Shown: positions 45,132 to 56,126, numbered from the stretch's first letter. The stretch: 64,000 bases of DNA from Begonia masoniana (GCA_022432975.1 CM039508.1:27394788-27458787); one strand, 5' to 3'. Notes: generated by a model not told the origin, from the sequence alone. Numbers and translations: made by a program.

Positions 45132-46188
45132 TAGAGATTAAATTGCATTTCCGATGCAGTTGGAGAATCATCCTTTTTGTTGTCCTCTTGACCAAATGTA
45201 GGATGTTTGTAAACTCCATGAGGAATTTGTTCTTTGGAAACCTGAATCTCTTTAATGTTGAGAGATTGAGGTAATTGGGAAGAACCAGAAACTGAATGCC
45301 TGGAACTAGAATTCTCGATTGGTTTGAAAGAAGAGAAACTAGATCTATTTGACATACTCCTAGATAAAGAAATTTTTTTAGAAATTTCAGGAGTAAATTG
45401 GATTTGAATTTCTCCATCCGCTGTTTGAATTATTTGATCAATTTGAGAATTGATACTTGATCTTGGAAGTATGGCTTGAGGAATTGTCCATGTTGTTGGA
45501 AATGTAACTTCTTCCCAGTTGATGAGACGAGGAATAGCTATATTTGTAGATAATAGATTACTTTCTATTACCATGGTTTTGCCAGGAATTTCTCTAATGA
45601 TGGCATTGGGACACAAAGTGTTCATTAATTTGTAATTAATACGGTAGATAACCGCAATGGTTTCTGATCCTGGAAGGAAATCATAACCATGAGTTTGAAT
45701 GTTCAAGGTGATAGCCTCAAACAGATTGAGATCTGTCAAAGACAGATTAAGATTTGGATATACATTGAAGTATATTGGACCATGTCATAAACTTGTTTGA
45801 ATAACTCCCATGAGAGAGTTTTTCAATTTTGATTTCTAGCGTCTCGTAGATTGGCTAGAATACTGGCATTTAAACCTGGAAGGGTTAAAGGTTTAAAAGC
45901 AATTTGAATTAATCCTATGTGGATATATTTGAATTTTTTGAAATATTTTTGGATATCTTTTAAACTTAAAAGTTTAAGAGTTTTGTCATTGGAATCTAAA
46001 CAAATAGTTTGTTCAGAGATTTTGATAGCATTTTTGAACAGAAATTCAAAAGTTCCAACTTTGTAAATTTCTTTGGTTTCTATTACTGGAATAGACCATT
46101 GATTTAGTAAAGAGTTTTGAGAAATCTCTACGATTTGTTCATTCTTAGTAGCATTTGAAGGTATATTGGTAATATCAGAAAAATTCAT
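45131..46188 (-). pseudogene. Pararetroviral movement protein, broken
   Basis: Two overlapping-type pieces: an N-terminal part (46188-45823) with KFKYIHIGLIQIAFKPL, a strand pattern of the caulimovirus/30K movement family, and a C-terminal part (45739-45131) with NIQTHGYDFLPGSETIAVIY and IPRLINWEEVTFPTTW. The two lie in different frames and stops occur in between, so at least one frameshift separates them. Such proteins line plasmodesmata to let virus pass between cells; this copy cannot encode an intact one. Its stop overlaps the coat start as TAATG. Confidence 0.75.
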
Positions 46189-46455
46189 TTTTAGAAATTA
46201 GTTAATTCATTTATGCAAAAAGTAAATCCTTTCTAAGCCCAATCTTATAACTTTAATTTGAAATAAAATAATCAACCTTATTGATGACTACTTTTTCTCG
46301 TATTGATTTATTGGAATACCTTATTGAATTATCAATAACTCCTTATTGTTCCATTACTTCTCCTTATGTAAGCTGTGAATTACCCATATCAAAACAACCA
46401 ATTTCTTTTCATAATACTTTAGAATCAATCCTCAAATATCTCGTGAATGGGTGCA
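46088..46455. repeat. Direct repeat A: leader and movement-protein start
   Basis: A 368-bp segment from GGAATAGACCATTG to GTGAATGGGTGCA that includes the first 34 codons of the movement protein and its leader. It is repeated at 46654-47019. Confidence 0.95.
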
Positions 46456-46653
46456 AAAGCCTAAACGCCAAACCACGGCTAAACGGCAACAACCCTGACG
46501 AGAATCCAGAGGATAAAGTCTAAAGTATCATGAAAATTTAGTATTGATATTGCACACAGCCCTTCATAAGAATAGATAAAGAAACTTATTGGAGATATCA
46601 ACTCATCATATTGGTAAATCAACTCATCGTGTTGAGGAAATATATTATATAGA

Positions 46654-47019
46654 GGAATAGACCATTGATTTAGTAAAGAGTTTTGAGAAATCTCTACGAT
46701 TTGTTCATTCTTAGTAGCATTTGAAGGTATATTGGTAATATCAGAAAAATTCATTTTTAGAAATTAGTTAATTCATTTATGCAAAAAGTAAATCCTTTCT
46801 AAGCCCAATCTTATAACTTTAATTTGAAATAAAATAATCAACCTTATTGATGACTACTTTTTCTCGTATGATTTATTGGAATACCTTATTGAATTATCAA
46901 TAACTCCTTATTGTTCCATTACTTCTCCTTATGTAAGCTGTGAATTACCCATATCAAACAACCAATTTCTTTTCATAATACTTTAGAATCAATCCTCAAA
47001 TATCTCGTGAATGGGTGCA
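46654..47019. repeat. Direct repeat B: leader and movement-protein start
   Basis: Second copy, 366 bp, differing by a few single-base gaps (TCGTATTGATT against TCGTATGATT; ATCAAAACAACC against ATCAAACAACC). A frame of 91 codons begins with the same viral start and soon runs into unrelated sequence. The end of this copy is taken as the limit of viral DNA. Confidence 0.93.
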
Positions 47020-47999
47020 TATACTTTCTCTCTTTCTTTCTTTGAATAATATTTGGCGTGATTCTCTTCAACATCTTGTATTTACTTATTTTGAAAAAAT
47101 ATGATAAAATATAAAAAGTAACAACCAAATAAATTTATTTTGTTGTTTTCAAAAGAAATAGAAATTGTGTCAATCAGTGCCGTTATTTTTTATAATTATG
47201 GTAATTGAAATATTGTTTTACTAAAGAATAATGTTATTATTTTAATCTCTTAAAAAATTTATTAATACGTCAAACAATGATTGATACAATTAAAATACAA
47301 TTAATATAATAAATTATTTATTTATAATTTATGACATTAATTATACTAATTATAATTTAACACGTCAGCGAATTTTTTAAGAGAATATAATAAAAAAATA
47401 AATATATCATTCTTCTTTAGGAGATTATTGATTTCTCAAACCCAACTGGACATCAATGATTCGTAAAATAGAATTAATAGCAAGTTAATGAAAGATGGAA
47501 ATTACAAATTTGGAAACTTGAAAATTAAGAAAGTTGGAGATTTGGAAAGTTCACAGATTCATGAAGTTGCATAATTTGAAACTCTGATTTATGAATAAGT
47601 AATCAATGTCGCTCCCCAGAAATGGAAGTCGTCATAAGAAGTCAAAGTCATCGTAGAGTATAGTCAGTCCCACTTTAGAGTATTTTCAAGAACAAGGAAG
47701 AGCAGGAAGAGAAAAATGTGGATGTTGCAGCAAACTTTCTTAATGGAATTTCCGATGTTGGAGTTCATCTTGCTCACAGTGAAGACTTTGATGGTCATTT
47801 TGTTTAGACTCCAACATATACTTTACCCATCACTCTAAATAATAAACTCCAAATAAGTTGTTCAAGAATCTTTGATTTTATATTTAATCATAAAGTTAAT
47901 AATCTGTATAAAAGTCAATTGACTTTTTACAAGTTTAATAGGCATACTACATTGAAATATAACTTTAATTCAAAATAATAGGTGGGAGAGAAAAAATTA
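47020..47999. other. AT-rich spacer, no gene seen
   Basis: Only short frames. The last nine bases (47991-47999, AAAAAATTA) are the left target duplication of the MULE. Confidence 0.7.
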
Positions 48000-48343
48000 G
48001 GGAAATTACCAAATTCAACCACGAAGTTTTGGGTTTTTTCGATTCCAACCACAAACAATTTTTTTTTAACAATTCAAACCATCACCTATAGAAAATCTGC
48101 CAATTTTAAACACGCCGGACGGACAGACTCGGATTGTGTCCGTCCGTAATTAAAAATGACCTAACCCGGACGGACGGCTAAAAGCAGCGTCCGTCCCCAA
48201 TTTTTCGTTCAATCAAAAGCCGCCACGTAGCCCGTTCGGACGCCTTATTTCCCGTCCGTCCGGGTTAACTTAAATCTATCCCGGACGGACGGTATAATTA
48301 CCCGTCCGTCCGGGTAATCGATTATAACCCCAGCGATGCCGGG
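48000..48343 (+). repeat. Left TIR of the MULE
   Basis: Contains four pairs of CCCGGACGGACGG / CCGTCCGTCCGGG motifs in inverted arrangement and matches the complement of 56127-56480 down to CAGCGATGCCGGG (CAGTGATGCCGGG on the right). Confidence 0.9.
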
Positions 48344-48499
48344 TTTTCACCGTGGTCAGAAATCGTTTTCTCTCGACGCTCTACAAATTTATTGTGCGAT
48401 TCTCAAGCGAAAAACGCATCAGGTAATATCTTACTCCTTTTGTAGTGTTTTAGTTTAAATTTTTACGTTTAGAACGCAAAAATCCGAGCCCTAGGTCAA

Positions 48500-48612
48500 A
48501 ATCGCCCTTTTCGAATTACCCGGACGGACGCGATTTCAATCCGTCCGTCCGAGTGATCATAGCAATAACCCGGATGGACGGACTAATATTGAGTCCGTCC
48601 GGGTTAAGGCTG
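48500..48612. repeat. Subterminal CCGGACGGAC cluster, left
   Basis: Four further CCCGGAYGGACG or complementary motifs just inside the TIR, between it and the plus-strand gene. Confidence 0.75.
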
Positions 48613-48705
48613 TTTTGGCCGATTTTTACTGGGCTCTGATTTTCGCCACGGTTCGAGTTATTGTGGCTAATATTGGATACTTTCCAATTTGCAGACTTTA
48701 CGAAA

Positions 48706-50715
48706 ATGGCAGATAAAATTGCTTATAAACGAAAGAAGGATTCGACGTCACAAGGTGGACCTTCAAAGCGGCCAACGATGTCACAGCCATCTCCACTGCC
48801 CTCACAGCTACCTCCAATCCACAGGCCTTACAGCCACGTCCACCGGCCCCACAGTCAGTTTCACGGGCCTCAGAGCCACATCCACGTGCTCCACAGGCAC
48901 CTCCAAGGGCCTCACAGCCACCGCCCAGCTCCTCGGCTCCCAGCTCCTCACAGCCAGCTTCATCGGCCTCACAATCGAAGGACTTTCGCAGTGAACATTG
49001 TTGAGAGCAATATCAGCTGGATATAGTACACCGAAAGGTGTCGTTGACGAAGATGGTGAACTTTACAGGTTGAGTCAATTACAAATTGTTTCGACAATAT
49101 TTCGTTGAACTAGTCTCATGCATTTGTTATTAAAAATTTTCAGGATGGGAGTCTTTGGAGATAAAAGAAATGTTTGACAGAATCGGACTTCAAGGACTCT
49201 ACACCATTCGGGGAGTCAGCTGTGAAAAAATGGTTCGCCTATTCTATGCGAACATGAGATTTTCAGGGAGGTCGGGAGTTATAAAGACCTACATAATGGG
49301 TGAGGAGTATGAAGTGACGCCACGGGTTGTGAATGAAGTGCTTGGCTTTCACGGAGAAGGGGTAGAAAAGTACTACCATTCCCAGAAAAAATTGCCCATG
49401 CTCGCCACAGCGGAGGGAACAGCGTTCATTAGACAGATTCATCGGAACGCTGATATTGTGGACATCGTGAAGCCAGGAGCAAAAGATTTGAACGTGAAAG
49501 CTCGCGTCATCCATAACCTTATAGCACACACCATTCTACCGCGCGTTGGACATAGAGATCATGTTAGCTACATGTGTCTCTATGTCATGGAGAAATTGTA
49601 TAGCGGTAACTTCTTCGACCCCGGCTATGTGATTCTGAGTCACATTAGTGAGATCTCACGCACACAGACCAAGAACCTCGCGTACACTGTATTGATTCAG
49701 AAGATTATTGAGCATTTTCAAATTTAGTTACCACGAGGGGCACAGACTATACCACACCGGCCCGCGGATGCATTCGGCAGGCTGCATTTGGTGAAGATGG
49801 GGCTGCATGAGGTCGACGGAAGGTGGACGGAGGGGAATGATGTTCGGCCCCCTCCTGTGCTGCAACACCCTCGTCGAGGGCAACTCCCCCCTCAGATCGT
49901 GCCTCCCACGGATATGGCTTCTATTACGACGCTGATAGAGAATTTTCGAGCGGAGGTGGAGGCTGTTCGAACAGAGGTGGCGTCTGTTCGAACAGAGGTG
50001 GCGTCTGTTCGAACGGAGGTGCAGACTGTTCAATCTAGTCAAGCAAACATTATGCAGTACCTCAGAGATATAATGGAGTACCACAGAGAGACTAGACGGA
50101 TCTTCACGGATGATGGAAATGACGAGGGTGTGCTGCCGGGGGATGGTGACGACGAGGGTGTGCTGCCGGGGGATGGAAATGACGAGGGTGTGCTGCCGGG
50201 GGATGGAAATGACGAGGGTGTGCTGCCGGGGGATGGTGACGACGAGGGTGTGCTGCCGGGGGATGGTGACGACGAGGGTGTGCTGCCGGGGGATGGTGAC
50301 GACGAGGGTGTGCTGCCGGGGGATGGAAATGACGAGGGTGTGCTGCCGGGGGATGGTGACGACGAGGGTGTGCTGCCGGGGGATGGTGACGACGAGGGTG
50401 TGCTGCCGGGGGATGGTGACGACGAGGGTGTGCTGCCGGGGGATGGAAATGACGAGGGTGTGCTGCCGGGGGATGGTGACGACGAGGGTGTGCTACCGGG
50501 GGATGGAAATGACGAGGGTGTGCTGCCGGGGGATGGTGACGACGAGGGTGTGCTGCCGGGGGATGGTGACGACGAGGGTGTGCTGCCGGGGGATGGTGAC
50601 GACGAGGGTGTGGTGTGCTACCGGGGGTGGAAATGACGAGGGTGTGCTGCCGGGGGGATGGTGACGACGAGGTGTGCTGCCGGGGACTGGAGATGACGAC
50701 GCTGCCCAAGCTTAG
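48706..50715 (+). pseudogene. Putative plant transposon protein (Transposase_32-like) with acidic repeat tail, damaged
   Basis: A probable two-exon gene. Exon 1 starts MADKIAYKRKKDS and is Pro/Ser/His-rich. Its reading frame must change near 48800-48900 and meets a stop around 48998 before KVSLTKMVNFTG at the donor ACAG/GTTGAG (about 49070). After an acceptor TTTTCAG at 49143, exon 2 reads WESLEIKEMF, then KMVRLFYANMRFSG, a pattern of the putative plant transposon protein family (PF20167). An in-frame TAG at 49725-49727 precedes the C-terminal part (49788-50636) with a heptad-like repeat EVASVRTEVASVRTEV and 16 or more copies of the 10-residue unit GDDEGVLPGD. The function of this family is unknown. 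It is convergent to the transposase. Confidence 0.6.
50110..50690. repeat. 30-bp coding minisatellite, about 19 copies
   Basis: The unit is GATGGTGACGACGAG plus GGTGTGCTGCCGGGG, with a variant carrying GATGGAAATGACGAG. The first 17 units keep the frame and encode D-G-D/N-D-E-G-V-L-P-G. The last few have indels (50612 onward) and break it. All six frames stay open, explaining the long antisense frames. Confidence 0.97.
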
Positions 50716-51278
50716 GTATATTTGAACCTATTTTCTCATTATTAATTACATTTCAACTCATTATAATCTAACTTTCTTTTATTACATGCAGAGAGGGGAC
50801 GACCGAGGGCGATGCACAGAGACCGAGAGTTTTTTTTTTGTAAACTTTGATGATGTACTGTATTTGGATGATGAAAATTTGTAGTACTTGTAGTTGGATA
50901 TTCATTAATTTGATGTTTATTAGTTATATTTATTTTTGTTGGATGCAATTGATGTTTGAGGCAAAATACTGGAACTGTTTGGATATTCAAATATGCAGGA
51001 TGATACTAGCTGTGGGGAGACTAAAAACAAAGGAAACTCTGCCAAAATTTCTAATTTTTTTCCCACTTTAATTATCAAAGGGACATTACAAATTCTGCGA
51101 TTTTCCCTCTTATTTCACTCTGCATTTCTCCTTCTTCTGTCGTAATTGGAAGCAGCGTTGAAAAAACTTCAGGCAGTAGTGGTGGGAGTGACGTGAAACG
51201 ACCTTCTCAATCTGTGGAAGTTTCTTTTCTGTTAGATGCTTCATAGAAATGGTTTTAAATTTTGTTACTCATACTGGT
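50716..51278. other. Region between the convergent MULE genes
   Basis: AT-rich 3' flank of the plus-strand gene. No domain-bearing frames. It begins the transition to the tandem array at 51279. Confidence 0.55.
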
Positions 51279-52680
51279 TTGATAACTTCAACGTAGGAAC
51301 GGTATAATTTCTCATTATAAAATACAATTTGCTGTACAAACTATAAGATACATCAAATATGCATAAAATAAAGATGATCCGCTCTCCACCATCTGTATGT
51401 CATCGTCTTCCATCATTCTCTCTCTGAGCAGAAGCACGTGAAGTGGATCCCCTCTCAGAACATGTGCGTGTTTCTTCAAAAGGCTATGAGACTTCCAAGA
51501 AGACCGGGATATGGTACCATGGGCAAAAAGATAGTTGTCCGAGCGAATCATTTTCTCGTGGAAGTTTCAGACAAAGATATTCATCATTCTCTCTCAGATT
51601 CCTGCACGTATTGAGAGTTATATTAGAACATAATAGCAAAATTTTGTTTACGAGAATAATAGAAAAAATGTACATGCGTCCAGCCAACGGTTCAGAAACC
51701 AATAAATGTGTCACGCGAAGCAGAAGCACGTGAAGTGGATCCTCTCTCAGAACATGTGCGTGTTTCTTCAAAGCTATGAGACTTCCAAGAAGACCGGGAT
51801 ACGGTAACGTGGGCCCAAAAAGATATTTGTCCGAGCGAATCATGTTCTGTGGAGAAGTTCAGACAAAGATATCCATCTTGATAACTTCAACGTAGGAACG
51901 GTATAATTTCTCATTATAAAATACAATTTGCTGTACAAACTATAAGATACATCAAATATGCATAAAATAAAGATGATCCGCTCTCCACCATCTGTATGTC
52001 ATCGTCTTCCATCATTCTCTCTCTGAGCAGAAGCACGTGAAGTGGATCCCCTCTCAGAACATGTGCGTGTTTCTTCAAAAGGCTATGAGACTTCCAAGAA
52101 GACCGGGATATGGTACCATGGGCAAAAAGATAGTTGTCCGAGCGAATCATTTTCTCGTGGAAGTTTCAGACAAAGATATTCATCATTCTCTCTCAGATTC
52201 CTGCACGTATTGAGAGTTATATTAGAACATAATAGCAAAATTTTGTTTACGAGAATAATAGAAAAAATGTACATGCGTCCAGCCAACGGTTCAGAAACCA
52301 ATAAATGTGTCACGCGAAGCAGAAGCACGTGAAGTGGATCCTCTCTCAGAACATGTGCGTGTTTCTTCAAAAGGCTATGAGACTTCCAAGAAGACCGGGA
52401 TACGGTACCGTGGGCAAAAAGATAGTTGTCCGAGCGAATCATTTTCTCGTGGAAGTTTCAGACAAAGATATCCATCATTCTCTCTCATGGCCGCTTTCTT
52501 GATTGACTGTAGTAGATTCCTGCACGTATTGATAGTTATATTAGAACATAATAGCAAAATTTTGTTTACGAGAATAATAAAAAAAATGTACCTGCGTCCC
52601 GCCAACGGTTCGAAAACTCATAAATGTGTCACGCGAAGCAGAAGCACGTGAAGTGGATCCCCTCTCAGAACATGTGCGAC
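51279..52680. repeat. Higher-order tandem array derived from the transposase 3' exon
   Basis: A 599-bp unit (start TTGATAACTTCAACGTAGG) is repeated at 51279 and 51878 almost identically, followed by a partial third copy. Inside each unit a roughly 300-bp subunit beginning AGCAGAAGCACGTGAAGTGG recurs at about 51428, 51720, 52027, 52319 and 52637. The last one is part of the transposase coding exon (minus strand RTCSERGSTSRASA). Near-identical frames at 51315-51551 and 51914-52150 are by-products. Confidence 0.9.
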
Positions 52681-54718
52681 TGTTATGCCCCTGACGTCCA
52701 CATTTACGACACGTCATCGTAGACTTCTTCTTAGAAGTTAGACCACGCGGACCACGAGAAGTGGTAGAAGGTTTATCGACATCGTGAATTCTTTTCTTCT
52801 TTGGCCTACCAGGTTGAGGCCTTCTCTGACCCGGAATGATTGGGGTCCTATTCTCTGGTTCTGGCAACATTTTTTGCCCATTAATGGGACGAATGAAGTG
52901 CGAATACATCTCCAGATATGTCTCCCGATGATAATATATATGAACATAATCTTCCATCGGCTTTCTCATCAAATTAATGCATGCAACGGCGTGAACACAA
53001 GAGATGCCAGAAATCTCCCACCCTCGACATGTGCACTCGCCTACATTGAGGTCAACGATATATTGTTCGTCGCCGTTGCTAACCTGAAACAGTGCATAAA
53101 CAAACTCAGTATGAACAAGTAGAACAAACTAAGAAGAACATATCAGTATGAACAAGTTGAACAAACCTGAAACAGTGCATTTCCCGCTAACTCAGCCCTC
53201 CAATCGTAAGCTGTCCCTTTCAGCCTCTCTAGCTTCTTCCTAATCTTAGGACACAGAACATCTTCTACCTTGAGCATCTCCTCGTGTTTTTTGACAATGC
53301 GTGTCATCAGGGTCTTTCGAATCATCTCGAACATCGTCAAAATCTGCATGTTCCGGGCAGGCAAAAGAACTGCATTGAAAGACTCACAAAAATTATTCAA
53401 GCCCAAGTCACACTTGGGAATTGTCGAAAATGTATAACTGGCCCAAAATCTAGGTGGTGTTCGTCGAAGCCATAAATGAGCATCCTTATTGAGCTCATAT
53501 ACTTTCCTCATTGCTAGCTCAAAATATTCCCTTGTGGTTGCCCTTGCTGCATTCCACATCACATCTTTATACGATAGACCCGAAAATTTTCCTTTGTAGT
53601 TTGCATACATATGCCTCTGGCAGAAACGGTGTTCGGCTAAACCAAATATCTCGTCCACTGCATTCAACAATCCCTGCAATTTTAAAGAAAAACAGGCTCA
53701 GATTAAAACAATAACTTCTGCTGATCCAAATAATAATAGTAATAACAATATATACCTTCTGTCGATCCGACACAAATGTCCATCCTCGGCCTTCGTCAAT
53801 CCCTAAGTCGTTTCGTAATATCTCCAAAAACCACTTCCACGAGACTTGGGATTCTGATTCCACGTTGGCAACAGCTATGGGATATATACCATTGTTGCCA
53901 TCAATACTCACGGCCGTGAGTAATTGGCCGGGGCAGGCTCCCTTCAGATGACATCCATCTAAACAAATAAGAGGTTTGCCCATATCCAACAAAGCTGCTT
54001 TGCAAGCAGCCATACACATGTACATTCTTTTAAACATCATCTTCTCATTTCTATCCTGAACGACCAGGTCACCATCTATTACCAGTGTGCTACCTGGATT
54101 TGATCTTAATATTTCAGCTCCGTAAGAACGAAGTATCTTCAGTTGTTCTTCGTTCCTCCCGAAATTAGCTTCTTTTGCTTGGGTTCTTCCTCTTCTCGCA
54201 AGGCTTGGCTTAATGTTAACTTTGTGTTCCCGCCTCACTGTCTTGATAATATCATTAATGGGCCAGTCAGGTTGACTTTTGAACCTATCTGAATAAGTTG
54301 TTGCCAACCACTTTGCTGTAGCGTGCCGATTATCAAATACCCTTACGCAATTGTGATCATCACAGTATGACTTTATTTGAAAGGTGGCCTCATTTTGCAT
54401 GGTCGACGCATGCAGATGCCATTGACAATCTACTCCTTCACATTTTGCCGTCAATCTGTTCCTCCCACTTTTAACGATCTTGATATCATATCCTTTTTTT
54501 AAAGAATAGTCTCGTATTTCATTTCTAATGGCCTGCAAAGATATATATTTTCTACTCAAAGCAAAATCACCAGAATCTGCAGCTCTTGTTTGTTTGCTTT
54601 GCACCTCGTCATCCTCAGAATTGAATGGTGTTCGTAGCTCATCGTCTAAGGTTTTTGAAATTGAACACACTTGTATTTCTCCATCACCCTCTAAGTGGTC
54701 AAATGTTTGAATATCACC
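52541..54718 (-). CDS. MuDR-type transposase, three exons, N-terminus disrupted
   Basis: Exon 1 runs from about 54718 to 53756 (donor AAG/GTATAT), exon 2 53673-53167 and exon 3 53083-52541. The introns are 82 and 83 bp with GT..AG ends and leave the frame unbroken. The N-terminal part has a MuDR DNA-binding-like domain (CEGVDCQWHLHAS, CDDHNC). The MULE catalytic domain follows (LICLDGCHLKG with the first Asp, GWTFVSDRQKG with the second, NNFCESFN near the Glu). The SWIM finger is CTCRGWEISGISCVH, and a CCHC knuckle CRKCGRQGHNSRTC lies near the end. The enzyme would bind the TIRs and cut the element out. The true start is not identifiable because the frame runs into the A-tract block; the end of exon 3 lies in the tandem array, so the C-terminus may be altered. 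Confidence 0.88.
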
Positions 54719-55069
54719 AAGAAAAAAAAAAAAAAACAAAAAAAAAAAAAGAAAAAAAAAAAAAGAAAAAAAAAAAAACAAAAAAAAAAAAAAAAAGAAA
54801 AAAAAAAAAAGAAAAAAAAAAAAAAACAAAAAAAAAAAAAAAGAAAAAAAAAAAAAGAAAAAAAAAAAAACAAAAAAAAAAAAAAACAAAAAAAAAAAAA
54901 CAAAAAAAAAAAAAAACAAAAAAAAAAAAACAAAAAAAAAAAAACAAAAAAAAAAAAAAAAGAAAAAAAAAAAAAACAAAAAAAAAAAAAAGAAAAAAAA
55001 AAAAAAAGAAAAAAAAAAAAACAAAAAAAAAAAAACAAAAAAAAAAAAAAGAAAAAAAAAAAAAAAGAA

Positions 55070-55100
<31 letters not shown>

Positions 55101-55158
55101 AAAAAAAAAAAAAGAAAAAAAAAAAAAAAGAAAAAAAAAAAAACAAAAAAAAAAAAAG

Positions 55159-55190
<32 letters not shown>

Positions 55191-55723
55191 AAAAGAAAAA
55201 AAAAAAAAGAAAAAAAAAAAAAAAAGAAAAAAAAAAAAAGAAAAAAAAAAAAACAAAAAAAAAAAAAACAAAAAAAAAAAAAAACAAAAAAAAAAAAAAA
55301 CAAAAAAAAAAAAACAAAAAAAAAAAAAAAAGAAAAAAAAAAAAAAAACAAAAAAAAAAAAAGAAAAAAAAAAAAAAAACAAAAAAAAAAAAAAAGAAAA
55401 AAAAAAAAAGAAAAAAAAAAAAACAAAAAAAAAAAAACAAAAAAAAAAAAAGAAAAAAAAAAAAAGAAAAAAAAAAAAAGAAAAAAAAAAAAAAAGAAAA
55501 AAAAAAAAACAAAAAAAAAAAAAAAAAGAAAAAAAAAAAAAGAAAAAAAAAAAAAACAAAAAAAAAAAAACAAAAAAAAAAAAAACAAAAAAAAAAAAAA
55601 AAAACAAAAAAAAAAAAAACAAAAAAAAAAAAAAAAAACAAAAAAAAAAAAAAGAAAAAAAAAAAAACAAAAAAAAAAAAACAAAAAAAAAAAAACAAAA
55701 AAAAAAAAACAAAAAAAAAAAAA
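54719..55723. repeat. One-kilobase A-tract array: runs of 11-18 A split by single C or G
   Basis: About 70 A-runs, each interrupted by one C or G. Plus-strand frames read as Lys with scattered Asn/Arg/Gln, minus-strand frames as Phe with Leu/Cys/Ser/Val. No frame here is a real gene. It separates the transposase from its expected 5' end and promoter. Confidence 0.97.
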
Positions 55724-55739
55724 TCAAATTTTAGAATAT

Positions 55740-55935
55740 TTGGTCTCGGCCGGACGGACTATTTTTTACGCGTCCGTCCGGGTATAATTAAATGAAGGAC
55801 CCCGGATGGACGCGTGAAAAGGAGTCTGTCCGGGTATAATTAAATGAAAGCCCCCGGATGGACTCCTTTTTACGCGTCCGTCCGGGTTTAAAACCAGGAC
55901 GGACTATACATTTTCCCGTCTGTCCGCATTTCACA
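55740..55935. repeat. Subterminal CCGGACGGAC cluster, right
   Basis: Four inverted pairs of CGGACGGAC / GTCCGTCCGGG-type motifs, with GGGTATAATTAAATGAA repeated twice in between. Confidence 0.8.
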
Positions 55936-56126
55936 TTTTCCCCATTTTGGAATTAGGGCTCGGTTTTTTTCGTTATTTAGGTTAAAACTTAAAGTAAATA
56001 AATCAGAATTGATAAAGAAATTACCACAGACGCTTTTTTTTGTAAATCTACGAAAAAATTCAAAGCTTCGAGGGAAAAGTAATTTCGTCGCCTCGAGGTT
56101 TTTGTCTCCGGTGAAAATTCCAAATT

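Larger units (their letters stand above)
38397..47019 (-). mobile_element. Endogenous pararetrovirus (Caulimoviridae), florendovirus/petuvirus-like
   Basis: About 8.6 kb carrying, in minus-strand order, a leader, movement protein, coat protein, CCHC knuckle, aspartic protease, reverse transcriptase, RNase H, three further ORFs and a promoter-like intergenic region. There are no LTRs and no integrase, as expected for a plant pararetrovirus captured by the host genome. The circular genome appears linearised near the promoter/leader, since the TATA region lies after the last ORF. Movement and coat regions are broken; ORFs downstream of the coat region are open. The genus is tentative, based on a movement-to-polymerase order and large size. 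I found no tRNA-Met primer site in the leader sequence present. Confidence 0.85.

Noticed and set aside
50110..50690. CRISPR-like regular repeats
   Set aside because: Units are directly abutting without spacers and the sequence is a eukaryotic coding minisatellite.
50104..50709. Antisense His/Pro-rich frame and a Cys/Arg-rich plus frame over the minisatellite
   Set aside because: A 30-bp repeat without stops opens all frames; only the frame continuous with the upstream gene encodes the acidic repeat.
51315..52651. Repeated frames of 78-119 codons
   Set aside because: By-products of the 599-bp tandem array and not conserved coding sequence beyond the transposase tail.
54625..55795. Long Lys-rich and Phe-rich frames of 335-369 codons
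   Set aside because: They are translations of the A-tract array in several frames and both strands; no domain, no codon bias.
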